A stretch of 64,000 nt of DNA, from positions 106,812-170,811 of the forward strand of contig DATDBU010000113.1 of the NCBI GenBank assembly GCA_036524675.1. The letters are read 5' to 3'. The first letter of the stretch is position 1, and the number at the start of each line of letters is the position of its first letter. Positions 8,748-18,578 of the stretch are shown one piece after another. Made by a program: the position numbers and the translations under genes. The notes under the pieces were generated by a model that saw nothing but the letters and a program-made list of their open reading frames with translations, was not told the DNA's origin and made no database searches. The DNA comes from DATDAW01 sp036524675. GTDB lineage: Bacteria; Verrucomicrobiota; Verrucomicrobiia; Chthoniobacterales; DASVRZ01.

Positions 8748-9182
8748 ATGTCCCGTAAACCAGCCGTTCAGGCCATTGTCATTCTTTTGCTTGCGCTGTT
8801 CCCTGCCCTCATCACGGCTTTTTGGGGTCCGAATCGGCCCAACTGGGATCGCGACCAACTCGCCGAAGGGGAAATCCGCCTGACTGATGCCCTGAAAACG
8901 CCCAATGCCATCTGGATCGACGCGCGGACGAAGGCCGAGTATGATCAGGAACACGTCCCGGGTGCAGCTTTGCTGAATGAAGACCAATGGAATTCGCTGC
9001 TCCTCGCTTTCGCCAGCCAATGGCAGCCAGATCAAGTGATCATAGTCTATTGCGACTCGTTACAATGCGACAGCAGCCATCAAGTCGCCAAGCGCCTCCA
9101 AAAAGAACTCGGGGCTGAGAAAGAGAAAGTCCTTGTCCTGAAAGGAGGCTGGCGATCGTGGAAACAGGCACAAAAGCCATAA
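8748..9182 (+). CDS. Membrane-anchored rhodanese-like protein
   Basis: 144 residues: one N-terminal hydrophobic helix (AIVILLLALFPALITAFWG), then a single rhodanese domain with the entry motif IDARTKAEYDQEHVPGAALL and the active-site loop YCDSLQCDSS, in which the first Cys (after VY) is the persulfide-forming residue. The domain probably faces the periplasm. Its end overlaps the next gene by 25 bases. The substrate is unknown; sulfur or thiol transfer with its neighbours is an inference. Confidence 0.85.
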   Translation: MSRKPAVQAIVILLLALFPALITAFWGPNRPNWDRDQLAEGEIRLTDALKTPNAIWIDARTKAEYDQEHVPGAALLNEDQWNSLLLAFASQWQPDQVIIVYCDSLQCDSSHQVAKRLQKELGAEKEKVLVLKGGWRSWKQAQKP

Positions 9183-9658
9183 ACTTCCTCGAAAAAGGTC
9201 TCTACTGGCTGTTGGGTGGTCTTTTCTTGTTCGCGGGAATTCTGAAAGTGCGGGATCCCGGACAGTTCGCCGTCGACATTTCCAACTATCAGCTGCTGCC
9301 TTGGCAAGCCGGCGTCGCAACGGCTCTTTACGTCCCTTGGGTGGAAATCCTGGCTGGTTTTAGTCTCATCGCTAATTGGAACCGTCCCGGTGCACTTCGC
9401 CTGCTGCTTCTTCTGATGCTCATCTTTCTCCACGCGCTTTTCGCAGTTTGGTTGCGAGGTCTGAATATCGAATGCGGTTGCTTTGGCCGGGAGTTATCCA
9501 CCTCGAACTACGCCATCCTATTTGCACGTGACCTCCTCATTTTCGCCGGGCTGGGGTGGCTGTTCCAACGGGAATGGAAACACCGCATCGCTCTCGAGCT
9601 GTCCAGCGGCGCCTCGCGCTCACAAGATACGAGCGCTCGAGATCGAGGTACGCCGTGA
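9158..9658 (+). CDS. MauE/DoxX-type membrane protein with CGCF motif
   Basis: 166 residues starting at GTG inside the rhodanese gene. Four hydrophobic helices (LYWLLGGLFLFAGILKV, TALYVPWVEILAGFSLIA, LRLLLLLMLIFLHALFAVWL, AILFARDLLIFAGLGWLF) and the sequence IECGCFGRE between helices 3 and 4 are typical of the MauE/DoxX-like family, which handle disulfide redox at the membrane. The Cys pair may exchange electrons with the periplasmic rhodanese. The C-terminus is hydrophilic and variable. Confidence 0.75.
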   Translation: METGTKAINFLEKGLYWLLGGLFLFAGILKVRDPGQFAVDISNYQLLPWQAGVATALYVPWVEILAGFSLIANWNRPGALRLLLLLMLIFLHALFAVWLRGLNIECGCFGRELSTSNYAILFARDLLIFAGLGWLFQREWKHRIALELSSGASRSQDTSARDRGTP

Positions 9659-9792
9659 CAGAGCTGAAATCTCACTTGGGCAAAAGCGCACATCGTCCAG
9701 CCCTTCTACCACCTGTCAAAATCCGCTTCCAAAGTGATTTCAGCTTGTTCCCGCAGGAAGGGTGAGCGAAACATGGCATCCCCAAATTTTCC

Positions 9793-10065
9793 ATGAAAGC
9801 AAACGTCGTCGTTCTACCCAAAGCCACCGTGCTCGATCCGCAGGGAGTCGCCGTGAAAAACGCTGTCCATCACCTCGGCCTCGAAACCGTAAAATCGGTT
9901 CGTGTCGGCAAGTTTCTGGAAATTGAGATCGATGGGCCTGAAAACGAGGCGACCGAGGCTAAACTGCACGAGATTGCCCGGGATTTACTGTCGAATCCAG
10001 TTATCGAAGATTACAAATTGGAAATTCTGGGAGACGAGAAACAGAGTCTAACGAGGGGGAAGTAA
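9793..10065 (+). CDS. purS: Phosphoribosylformylglycinamidine synthase, PurS subunit
   Basis: 90 residues. The sequence (VVVLPKATVLDPQGVAVKNA, then VRVGKFLEIEID) is the small PurS subunit that bridges PurL and PurQ and helps channel ammonia in the FGAM synthase complex. The last base of its stop codon is the first base of the purQ ATG (TAATG), showing tight coupling. Its presence fits the short PurL encoded downstream. Confidence 0.95.
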   Translation: MKANVVVLPKATVLDPQGVAVKNAVHHLGLETVKSVRVGKFLEIEIDGPENEATEAKLHEIARDLLSNPVIEDYKLEILGDEKQSLTRGK

Positions 10066-10754
10066 TGAAATTCGCGGTCATCCGGTTCCCGGGTTCCAAT
10101 TGCGATCAGGACTGTTTCCAAGCCCTGAGCGAATCCATGAACGCCGACGTGGAGTATGTCTGGCACAAAGAGCATTCTGTGGACGGCTTTGACGCGATTG
10201 TCCTTCCGGGCGGGTTTTCGTACGGCGACTATTTGCGATGCGGCGCCATCGCCCGTTTTTCACCAGTAATGAGCGCTGTAAAAGAAGCGGCTTCGGCGGG
10301 AAAATTGGTGATTGGAATTTGCAACGGCTTTCAGATTTTGTGCGAATCAGGACTGTTGCCCGGGGCGTTGGTTCGGAACCAAGGGCTCCATTTTGTATGC
10401 GCCGACACCACAATTCGCGTGGAAACAGCACATTCGCCGTTCACGAACGCACTCACGGCCGGCGCCGTGCTGAAGATTCCAGTGGCGCACGGCGAAGGCT
10501 GCTACACGGCGGATGCAGAGACGTTGGAATCATTAAACAAGAATGATCAAGTCCTGGTGCGGTACAGCGACCCAAACGGCTTGACCACGCCTGAGGCCAA
10601 CCCAAATGGCTCCCTCGAAAACATCGCGGGAATCGTGAACCGCGAACGCAACGTTTTTGGCCTCATGCCCCACCCTGATCGCGCCGCGGACAAACGCACC
10701 GGCAGTGAGGACGGCAAACTGATTTTCGAATCGATGCTCAACTGGCTCAAATGA
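10065..10754 (+). CDS. purQ: FGAM synthase, glutaminase subunit PurQ
   Basis: Class I glutamine amidotransferase of 229 aa that supplies ammonia to PurL. The N-terminal FPGSNCDQD, the oxyanion/substrate loop LPGGFSYGDYLRCGA, the nucleophile elbow GICNGFQIL (Cys) and the C-terminal catalytic pair in LMPHPDRA are all visible. A purine-rich GAGGGGGAAG stretch just upstream is a good ribosome site. It overlaps purL by four bases. Confidence 0.97.
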   Translation: MKFAVIRFPGSNCDQDCFQALSESMNADVEYVWHKEHSVDGFDAIVLPGGFSYGDYLRCGAIARFSPVMSAVKEAASAGKLVIGICNGFQILCESGLLPGALVRNQGLHFVCADTTIRVETAHSPFTNALTAGAVLKIPVAHGEGCYTADAETLESLNKNDQVLVRYSDPNGLTTPEANPNGSLENIAGIVNRERNVFGLMPHPDRAADKRTGSEDGKLIFESMLNWLK

Positions 10755-12973
10755 CAAACGATCCTGCCATCACCCCAGAATTGATCGAAAAACACGGCAT
10801 CACGCCAGACGAATACCGGCGCATCCAGGAAATCCTGGGCCGTGATCCAAACTTCACGGAGCTCGGAGTGTTTTCCGTAATGTGGAGCGAACATTGCAGT
10901 TACAAAAACTCGAAGCCGGAGCTGCGTAAATTTCCCGTCTCCGGCTCACGAGTGCTTGTGAAGGCAGGTGAAGAAAATGCCGGCGTAATCGACATTGGCG
11001 ACGGCTGGGGCGTCGCGTTCAAGATGGAAAGTCACAACCATCCAAGCGCCGTCGAGCCGTTTCAGGGTGCCGCGACAGGCGTGGGTGGCATCATTCGTGA
11101 CATCTTCACCATGGGAGCGCGGCCGGTTTTTTCTCTGAATTCGCTACGGTTTGGACCGCTGACTGAAGCGCGCAACAGGCAACTTTTCTCAGGAGTAGTC
11201 AGCGGGATCTCGCATTATGGCAATTGCATCGGCGTTCCGACCATCGGCGGAGAGGTTTATTTCGACGAGAGTTACAACGGAAACCCCCTGGTTAACGTGT
11301 TCTGTCTTGGCGTGTTACGCCATGAACAGATCGCCCGCGGCGCAGCACATGGCGTGGGGAATCCGGTGTTTTACGTAGGTGCGGAAACAGGCCGCGATGG
11401 ACTGGCGGGTGCCGCATTTGCCTCGCGCGATCTGACTGAAGAATCAAAACAGGACCGGCCAGCCGTCCAGGTCGGCGATCCGTTCAAAGAAAAGCTCCTT
11501 CTCGAAGCCTGCCTCGAATTGCTTGCAAGCGGCTGCGTCGCCGGAATTCAGGACATGGGCGCCGCCGGCTTGACGTGTTCGACGTGTGAAACCGCCAGTC
11601 GCGGTGGAACGGGCGTCGAAATCGATCTTGCTCTGGTTCCGAAACGGGAAACAGGGATGACGCCTTACGAAATCCTGCTCAGCGAATCCCAGGAACGGAT
11701 GCTCATCATCGTCAAACTCGGCGAAGAAGAGGCAGTGAAACGCATCTTCGAAAAGTGGGATCTGCCTTACGCCCACGTCGGCTATGTGCGGGACGACGGA
11801 ATGATGCGCGTGAAAAACGACGGCGAGACGGTCGTCGAGATTCCGGCCAGCAAACTGGCCGACGACGCCCCTATTTATCATCGAGAAACGCGACCCCGTC
11901 TTTTGCCGGATCCGATCGACCCCGAAACGATTCCGCCAACGGATATTTTGGACGCCCTCCCCACGTTGCTGTCGCATCCGAGCATTGCCTCAAAACAGTG
12001 GGTTTGGCGGCAATACGATCACATGGTTCGCAACGGAAACGTGGTCCGCCCAGGATCTGATGCCGCTGTTTTCCTCATTCGGGAAGCCAACAAACTCATC
12101 GCCGCAACTTCCGATTGTAACGCCATTTACTGCGCTCTCGACCCTCGCGAAGGTGGAAAAATCGCCGTTGCCGAGGCTGCTCGCAACCTTGCTTGCTCGG
12201 GAGCAATTCCGCTGGCCGTGACAGACAATTTGAACTTCGGTAATCCGCATAATCCGGAGAATTTCTGGCAACTTCAGCAGTGCGTTGAAGGCCTTGCCGA
12301 GGCGTGCCGCGCATTCGACACACCGGTCACTGGCGGAAATGTTTCGCTCTACAATCAGAGTCCGGCTGGAGCCATCGATCCAACGCCTACAGTGGGAATG
12401 GTTGGAATTATCGAATCAGAAAAACACGTCACCACGCAGTTCTTCAAAGACGAAGGCGACGTCATTTTACTGCTCGGCAAGCCCGGCAACGAAATGGGCG
12501 GCTCGCATTTTCTGAATGTTATTTACGGCCGAAAAGAGGGTCTGCCGCCGCGGGTCGATTTGGTGGAAGAGAAAGCCATCCATGATGCACTTCGAGCGCT
12601 GATTCGGATGGGTCTGGTCAAGAGCGCCCACGATTGCTCCGAAGGCGGGTTGGCCGTGGCATTGGCTGAAGCGGGCTTCGAGAGAAAACTGGGTGCGGCC
12701 GTCTCGTTCGCAGACGTTCCCGACTTCAACAAGTGGGATGAGATCGCTCTTTTCAACGAATCGCAGGGCCGCGTCGTTCTCACCGTCGGCAAAGCGAATT
12801 CCGCTGCCGCCCAGTCGCTCCTGGAATGGCGTGGCGTGCCAGTTTACAGACTAGGGACAGTCGCAGGCGACACTCTTAAAATCACCACCGCCACCGGGAA
12901 AACCTACGAATGGCCTGTGGCCGATCTCTACGCCGCTTGGTCGGAATCCATTCCGGCTGCCATGGAACCCTAA
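10751..12973 (+). CDS. purL: FGAM synthase, small-type PurL
   Basis: 740 aa, the length of the Bacillus-type PurL that needs PurS and PurQ rather than carrying its own glutaminase. ATP-dependent amidation of FGAR to FGAM. Motifs include FSVMWSEHCSYKNSK, MESHNHPSAVEPFQGAATG, GGEVYFDESYNGNPLVN and, in the second half, DCSEGGLAVALAEAGF, the duplicated AIRS-like halves. It starts inside the purQ stop. The YkuD gene converges 31 bases after its end. Confidence 0.97.
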   Translation: MTNDPAITPELIEKHGITPDEYRRIQEILGRDPNFTELGVFSVMWSEHCSYKNSKPELRKFPVSGSRVLVKAGEENAGVIDIGDGWGVAFKMESHNHPSAVEPFQGAATGVGGIIRDIFTMGARPVFSLNSLRFGPLTEARNRQLFSGVVSGISHYGNCIGVPTIGGEVYFDESYNGNPLVNVFCLGVLRHEQIARGAAHGVGNPVFYVGAETGRDGLAGAAFASRDLTEESKQDRPAVQVGDPFKEKLLLEACLELLASGCVAGIQDMGAAGLTCSTCETASRGGTGVEIDLALVPKRETGMTPYEILLSESQERMLIIVKLGEEEAVKRIFEKWDLPYAHVGYVRDDGMMRVKNDGETVVEIPASKLADDAPIYHRETRPRLLPDPIDPETIPPTDILDALPTLLSHPSIASKQWVWRQYDHMVRNGNVVRPGSDAAVFLIREANKLIAATSDCNAIYCALDPREGGKIAVAEAARNLACSGAIPLAVTDNLNFGNPHNPENFWQLQQCVEGLAEACRAFDTPVTGGNVSLYNQSPAGAIDPTPTVGMVGIIESEKHVTTQFFKDEGDVILLLGKPGNEMGGSHFLNVIYGRKEGLPPRVDLVEEKAIHDALRALIRMGLVKSAHDCSEGGLAVALAEAGFERKLGAAVSFADVPDFNKWDEIALFNESQGRVVLTVGKANSAAAQSLLEWRGVPVYRLGTVAGDTLKITTATGKTYEWPVADLYAAWSESIPAAMEP

Positions 12974-13004
12974 TCTAAGGGGACGTAAGGAGCGCTTTTC
13001 GTTC

Positions 13005-14132
13005 CTACCGGGTTGAAGCGGTTTTTGGAGCCGCATCTTTCGTGGCGACAACACTTTTCGCGTCGATTTTGACCGTCATCCCTTTGGTGACCATCGAAGC
13101 AAATTTGGCAGCATCCCAATTGGCAAGGCGGATACAGCCGTGACTGCCCGAACGGCCAATGGTGTCGGGAGTGTTCGTGCCGTGAATACCGATACCAGGT
13201 TTGTTGAGTCCGCACCATAGGACGCCCACAGGGCAATTGGGCCCGGCGGGGATATTGTAAAAATTGTCCGTGCGGACACCGCGATCCAAAACACCTTTAT
13301 CCCAGCGGAACCATGGCAGGGTCGCGATGCCAACGATTTTCCATGTACCGGAAGGCGCTGGGTGAGAAGAAGATCCGGGAGTGATGGGAAAGGCCGCGAT
13401 CAGTTTGTCGCCTTCGCGGAGCTCGAGCATTTTTTCGCGTGTGTCGATATGAACGCTCCGCATGAGGAAAATCGGCACTTCCGGAAGACCACCGGATTCC
13501 TTCATGGTTTCGATAAGGAACGGTTCGACATTCGGAACACGAATAACGTCACCAGGTTTCAGATTCGACATCGAGCGATCGAAGTTGAGTTTGACGATGA
13601 AGTCGCGGTCGGAATGGAATTTCTCACCTAGAAACTCGATGATATCCGCGTATGGCATGCGCTTCATTTTTGCTTGTTCCAAGGGCTGTCGGGGAACATT
13701 GCCGACCTGTTTAAAGTCGATGTCGCGCAGCGTATAACGGGTAAAAATCGGAGAAATCTGCAGCAGGTCAGGCACAGACTCCCATTTGCCGTCAACAGGT
13801 AACCCAGCGGATTTTTGATAACGCATCAGGGCCTTGCCGGTAAACTCGCCCCAACGCCCGTCGATCTTGCCAGGCCCAAAGTTACGCTGGTCGAGATAGA
13901 TTTGGAGCCGTGTAACAATTTCACGCTCCTGAACCGGCTCGGCGCGAGGAATCGCCATATCCGGATTGTCCGCGTTGTTCGGGATCTGAACAGGGGGAGC
14001 TGGCAGAGGTTTGGCGAGCGTGGGCTCAAGCGCTACGGACGACAGCGGCATCGGCGTCGGTAGAGCATTCTGGCCGATGACGCTTTGAATGAAAAGTAGG
14101 CAGCAAATGCAAGGGATCAGAAGTCGGCGCAT
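13005..14132 (-). CDS. Exported L,D-transpeptidase (YkuD) with peptidoglycan-binding domain
   Basis: 375 residues from the ATG at 14132, where a signal peptide begins (LLIPCICCLLFIQSVIGQ); the frame is open upstream but unlike protein. Next come a Pro-rich linker, a peptidoglycan-binding repeat (LQIYLDQRNFGPGKIDGRWG), a LysM-like segment ending LKPGDVIRVPN, and the YkuD domain with GIHGTNTP and the catalytic SHGCIRLAN. It forms 3-3 cross-links or attaches proteins to peptidoglycan in the periplasm. It is a single gene convergent with purL. Confidence 0.9.
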   Translation of the reverse strand: MRRLLIPCICCLLFIQSVIGQNALPTPMPLSSVALEPTLAKPLPAPPVQIPNNADNPDMAIPRAEPVQEREIVTRLQIYLDQRNFGPGKIDGRWGEFTGKALMRYQKSAGLPVDGKWESVPDLLQISPIFTRYTLRDIDFKQVGNVPRQPLEQAKMKRMPYADIIEFLGEKFHSDRDFIVKLNFDRSMSNLKPGDVIRVPNVEPFLIETMKESGGLPEVPIFLMRSVHIDTREKMLELREGDKLIAAFPITPGSSSHPAPSGTWKIVGIATLPWFRWDKGVLDRGVRTDNFYNIPAGPNCPVGVLWCGLNKPGIGIHGTNTPDTIGRSGSHGCIRLANWDAAKFASMVTKGMTVKIDAKSVVATKDAAPKTASTR

Positions 14133-14292
14133 ATGAGTCAAATACGGATGCGAAGACGGACTCTTGCAGGAAAAATGGGCCGGGGGCAAACCTGAAACCT
14201 GAATCAAGCCGGGCAACATCACTCGTCCCGCAGTGCTTACCAAGGCGACGATAGAATCCGAGTTGAGGCTACGATGACAAATAAGCGACTGA

Positions 14293-15948
14293 TTACGAGG
14301 ATCTTGCAACGGCGCAGTTATCGCAATTCGCCGGCAACTGCTCGAAAAAATCGTTACCTTTGTCATCCACCAAAATAAACGCTGGAAAATCTTCCGCCTC
14401 GATTTTCCACACGGCTTCCATGCCAAGTTCTGGGTACTCGAGGATTTCGACCTTCTTGATATTGTCTTGCGCCAGAATGGCAGCGGGACCGCCGATGCTC
14501 CCAAGATAAAAACCTCCGTGTTTCTGACAGGAATCGGTCACTTTTTGAGAGCGATTGCCTTTGGCGATCATGACCATCGAACCGTTTTGTTCCTGGAATA
14601 GATCGACGTAACTATCCATTCGACCGGCAGTTGTGGGTCCAAACGACCCGGAGGCCATGCCGTTCGGCGTCTTCGCCGGCCCTGCGTAATAAACGGGATG
14701 CTGTTTGAAATAGTCGGGAAGGCCCTGACCGGCATCGAGCCGTTCCTTGAGTTTTGCATGGGCGATGTCACGAGCGACGACGATGGTTCCAGTGAGTGAA
14801 AGGCGTGTGGCGACGGGATATTTGCTGAGTTCCGCCCGAATCGCTTCCATCGGGCGGTTGAGATCGATCTTAACGACCGGCCCCTCGTTGGCCGTGCGGT
14901 ATTTTTCCGGAATGAAACGGCCCGGATTCAACTCGAGTTTTTCGAGAAATACGCCGTTTCGATTGATCTTTGCCTTGATGTTTCGATCGGCGGAGCATGA
15001 GACACCCATGCCAACCGGGCACGACGCGCCGTGACGGGGTAAGCGAATGATCCGGACGTCGAGAGCGAAATACTTGCCTCCGAATTGAGCTCCAATGCCC
15101 AGTTGCTGAGCAGCTTTAAGCATTTTCTGCTCGAGGGCGACATCGCGAAATGCCTGCCCGAGGTCGTTACCTTCCGTCGGCAGGCCGTCGAGATACTTGG
15201 TGGACGCAAGTTTAACCGTTTTCAAACAGGCTTCGGCGCTGGTGCCCCCAATCACAAAGGCAACGTGATAAGGCGGGCACGCTGCAGTCCCAAGCGATTT
15301 CATTTTGTCGATGAGAAAAGCCTCGAGACTTTTCGGATTCAGAAGCGCTTTGGTTTCCTGAAAAAGATACGTTTTGTTCGCGGAACCGCCGCCTTTGGCG
15401 ACAAAAAGGAACTTGTACTCAGCGCCTTCAGTCGCGTAGATGTCAATCTGGGCGGGCAGATTCGTTCCGCTGTTCTTTTCCCGGAACATGTCCAGAGGCA
15501 CCGTCTGCGAGTAACGGAGATTTTCCTCGGTGTACGTCTGATAAATGCCGTGCGAAAGGGCTTCGGCGTCGTTGCCGCCTGTCCAGATCTGTTGACCTTT
15601 TTTGGCAACGACTGTGGCCGTGCCGGTATCCTGGCAAAAAGGCAGGATGCCACGCGCGGCGACCTCAGCATTGCGCAACAATGTCAGCGCGACATAGCGA
15701 TCGTTGTCGCTGGCTTCGGAGTCGTCCAAAATCGCAGCTACCTGAGCGACGTGGGCTGGCCGCAGGAAGAACGAGCAATCATGCATGGCGGCGTGCGCGA
15801 GCTTCGTCAGAGTCTCAGGTGCGATCTGAAGGATTTCCTTGCCGGCAAATTCAGCAGCGGAGATGCCGTCCTTGGTCAAAAGCGTGTAATCGGTGGTATC
15901 CGCCGCCAGAGGAAGCGGCTCCTGATATTGGAAGGATGGCGTCGACAT
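14293..15948 (-). CDS. Fumarate hydratase class I
   Basis: 551 aa from the ATG at 15948 (MSTPSFQYQEPL). The frame is open further upstream into the sppA terminus but that part has no coding character. Both domains of the FumA/FumB-type, 4Fe-4S iron-dependent, oxygen-labile fumarase are present: CQDTGTATVVAKKGQ, MGVSCSADRNIKAKINRNG, GTIVVARDIAHAKLKERLD and FGPTTAGRMDSYVD. It interconverts fumarate and malate in the TCA cycle. No other TCA genes are adjacent. Confidence 0.94.
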   Translation of the reverse strand: MSTPSFQYQEPLPLAADTTDYTLLTKDGISAAEFAGKEILQIAPETLTKLAHAAMHDCSFFLRPAHVAQVAAILDDSEASDNDRYVALTLLRNAEVAARGILPFCQDTGTATVVAKKGQQIWTGGNDAEALSHGIYQTYTEENLRYSQTVPLDMFREKNSGTNLPAQIDIYATEGAEYKFLFVAKGGGSANKTYLFQETKALLNPKSLEAFLIDKMKSLGTAACPPYHVAFVIGGTSAEACLKTVKLASTKYLDGLPTEGNDLGQAFRDVALEQKMLKAAQQLGIGAQFGGKYFALDVRIIRLPRHGASCPVGMGVSCSADRNIKAKINRNGVFLEKLELNPGRFIPEKYRTANEGPVVKIDLNRPMEAIRAELSKYPVATRLSLTGTIVVARDIAHAKLKERLDAGQGLPDYFKQHPVYYAGPAKTPNGMASGSFGPTTAGRMDSYVDLFQEQNGSMVMIAKGNRSQKVTDSCQKHGGFYLGSIGGPAAILAQDNIKKVEILEYPELGMEAVWKIEAEDFPAFILVDDKGNDFFEQLPANCDNCAVARSS

Positions 15949-16024
15949 GATCAGTGGAAAGAGTTTTCCGCAATTCTCGGTCGGGGACAATGCTGAACAG
16001 CGGCACGAAAGGAATCGTCTTTCC

Positions 16025-17845
16025 TCAGTGGACCTCGATTTCGTACGGCAGCCGAGCGTAAACGCCGCGAGGATCGTTAAAGGACTTAAAAAACTCCAAT
16101 GCCGCCTTGACCTGCGAAAGCTCCCGGCTCGCCGGGCCAAACACTCGGGACAGTGGATCGCGCCTTTCTCCCAAGGCTTCCGCGATTTGTTCAGACAACT
16201 CCTTCGCCGCGGGATATTCCACGATTCGGATGCCCTCACTGCTGCCGCTAATTTTTTTGGCGTAGGTAAGGGCCGACTCCAAACCACCCGTTTCATCGAC
16301 CAATCCCAGTTTTACGGCTTCGGCACCTGACCAGACGCGACCTTGGGCAATTTCGTTAACTTTATCCACCGGGATTTTGCGAGCCTCGGCAACTCTCTTA
16401 AGAAAATTTGTGTAAATCTGATCCACAAACCCCTGAACAACTGCGAGTTCCTCAGATGTCTTAGGGCGCGAAACGGTAAAAATATTTGCGTTCTTGCTCG
16501 TGGCGACACTGTCAAACGTCACCCCGAAATTGTTCGCCAGCGTCTGGATGTTCGGCAGCAGGCCAAACACGCCGATTGATCCCGTAATCGTGTTCGGTTC
16601 GGCAAAGATGCGATCGGACGCCGTCGAAATCCAATACCCACCAGAAGCGGCGACTGTTCCCATACTCACTATTACCGGTGTTTTAGCCTCACGCAGCAGC
16701 GCAAGTTCATGCTGGATCAATTCGGAAGCAACCGCGCTGCCGCCAGGACTGTTCACACGGAGGACAACGGCTTTCACATTGTTGTCGGCCCGAATTTGAC
16801 GCAGGATTTTTGCGAAGCGATCACCGCCAACATTGTCTTTCTGGCCGCTACCATCAACAATCTCTCCTTCGGCATATACGATCGCAATTTTGGAATCGCC
16901 TTTCGATGTGGCTGCATTTGCTGTGCGCGCCACGTAGCTGGAATAAGCACCCATATCAACCTGCTTAAATGTGTGGCTCCTTACGGAATCAGTGCCGGCG
17001 AGCTTCTTCAAGTGCTCAATCACCTCCGGCAAGTAAGCCGTTTTTGTTGCAAAACCTTTCTGAACAGCGACTTCCGACAGGAGGAATCCCGTCTTGTCAG
17101 CCAGCGACTGGTATTCCGCTGGCGAAACGTTGCGTGTCAGTTCGACTGTGCCCCGATACTCGCCCCACAAATCATCAATCAACTTTTGAGATTGTTCACG
17201 GTTCTCCGGACTCATTTTGTTAAGAACGAACGGTTCGACAAAGGACTTGTATTTGCCTACCCGCGTCACCTGAATGCCAATCCCATATTTCTGAAAGGCA
17301 TCTCCAAAAAATGTCCTTTCCGACGCGAAACCCGTGACGTCAATAGCTCCGAACGGGTTCAGGTAGACTTCATCCGCTGCCGATGCCAGATAATAGTCTC
17401 GTTTGGAAGGAGTTACGACATAGGAAACTACTTTCTTCCCCGATTTCCTGAAATCCAGAATAGCTTCTCGAACTTCCTTCAATGCACCAAATCCCGCCCC
17501 GTATCCTTCCGGACGCAGGCTGCCCGTGAGGAACAATGAACTGATCTTCGGATCCTTCGAAGCGGCATCAAGGGCAGTGAGCACCTCGCGCAGCGAATAG
17601 CGGCGCGTGTCATCGCCTTCCGTCAACTTTGAAATTGCGCGCTGAAATTCCGATTCCGCAGGTGCATCGGGAATGTTCGCATCAAGATTGAAAACAAGCG
17701 CCGACCCGTTTTCGACACTCAACTCATTCGGTTTTCCAAGCAACGCGAGCCCCAGAAATGCGATAATCCCCATGACGAAAAGAAACCCGCAGAACAAAGC
17801 CAGTCCAAAAAACGTGGCGAAGACGGTTTTAAAAAATCCTTTCAT
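16025..17845 (-). CDS. sppA: Signal peptide peptidase SppA, 67K type
   Basis: 606 aa with one N-terminal membrane helix (FGLALFCGFLFVMGIIAFLG) and the duplicated S49 peptidase fold. The N-terminal half holds RDYYLASAADEVYLNPFG, the region of the catalytic Lys, and the C-terminal half holds VNSPGGSAVAS with the nucleophile Ser and the TGSIGVFG segment. It degrades cleaved signal peptides in the membrane. ATG at 17845 is chosen; a GTG two codons upstream is possible. It lies 76 bases before the fumarase gene. Confidence 0.93.
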   Translation of the reverse strand: MKGFFKTVFATFFGLALFCGFLFVMGIIAFLGLALLGKPNELSVENGSALVFNLDANIPDAPAESEFQRAISKLTEGDDTRRYSLREVLTALDAASKDPKISSLFLTGSLRPEGYGAGFGALKEVREAILDFRKSGKKVVSYVVTPSKRDYYLASAADEVYLNPFGAIDVTGFASERTFFGDAFQKYGIGIQVTRVGKYKSFVEPFVLNKMSPENREQSQKLIDDLWGEYRGTVELTRNVSPAEYQSLADKTGFLLSEVAVQKGFATKTAYLPEVIEHLKKLAGTDSVRSHTFKQVDMGAYSSYVARTANAATSKGDSKIAIVYAEGEIVDGSGQKDNVGGDRFAKILRQIRADNNVKAVVLRVNSPGGSAVASELIQHELALLREAKTPVIVSMGTVAASGGYWISTASDRIFAEPNTITGSIGVFGLLPNIQTLANNFGVTFDSVATSKNANIFTVSRPKTSEELAVVQGFVDQIYTNFLKRVAEARKIPVDKVNEIAQGRVWSGAEAVKLGLVDETGGLESALTYAKKISGSSEGIRIVEYPAAKELSEQIAEALGERRDPLSRVFGPASRELSQVKAALEFFKSFNDPRGVYARLPYEIEVH

Positions 17846-18043
17846 GGGCACAAAAAAGTTGATGTTGCATTCACTGGACGCGATACAGCCCTCACCGTCA
17901 ATCCGGTTTCACAATAGCCGAATACACTAACCACCCGAGCACAAGGAAACTCCGCTCCTTATACACTTCACGGGCGTCGATGGTGTGTCGCGCTGGATTC
18001 AACAGCTTCTCAATTCCAATCTTGCTTCCGCCACGGAATATAA

Positions 18044-18532
18044 TTGTCAGACCGGCAATTTCGAAGCAAGCTCCGCTACATGCCCCACCGGAAAAAGAGG
18101 AAGATCGCTGCTCTATCTCATCCGTTTCAACGACAGCTTGCGCTTCCTCACGAGGGTCGCTTTTTCGACCTGCGCCTGATTTTCGACGACCTCAACGCGC
18201 GTTACTTTGGTTCCAGCCTGACTGGATTCCGGATACTTTGGGGCCGACGTCGTAAACTAAAGCCCATCGCCTACTTTGTTTTTGGGACAATCCAGGAAGA
18301 GGACAAAATCATTCGGATTCATCCCTCGCTCGACGCGTCGTTCGTACCGTTCTGGTTTATCGAATACGTTATCTATCACGAGATGCTGCATGCCGTCGTC
18401 CCGGACGAGACATTTCCGTCCGGCCGGCGAAAGGTGCATACCCAGGAATTCTTGCGCAGAGAAAAGCTTTTTCCCCAATACCGCAAGGCGCGGAAATGGG
18501 AAGCCGAGAATCTTTGCCGGCTCCTGCGATAA
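18044..18532 (+). CDS. SprT-like zinc metalloprotease-fold protein
   Basis: Up to 162 aa; M13 (18080) is an alternative start. The zinc site YHEMLHAVVPDE (HExxH) is followed by RKVHTQEFLRREKLFP with a third His, as in the SprT/Spartan-like domain, and the N-terminal half carries the FDDLNARYFGSSLTGF motif. The C-terminal zinc ribbon of full SprT is absent. Related proteins process DNA-protein cross-links, but this short form is uncharacterised. It converges with the O-antigen-ligase-like gene. Confidence 0.75.
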   Translation: MSDRQFRSKLRYMPHRKKRKIAALSHPFQRQLALPHEGRFFDLRLIFDDLNARYFGSSLTGFRILWGRRRKLKPIAYFVFGTIQEEDKIIRIHPSLDASFVPFWFIEYVIYHEMLHAVVPDETFPSGRRKVHTQEFLRREKLFPQYRKARKWEAENLCRLLR

Positions 18533-18578
18533 GTGTCCTAAAAAAACGCACTCCGAGCCTGCGAAGAGGCCGGAACCT

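Noticed and set aside
14133..14504. N-terminal extension of the L,D-transpeptidase
   Set aside because: The segment overlaps the fumarase end and lacks protein character, while a signal peptide starts at 14132.
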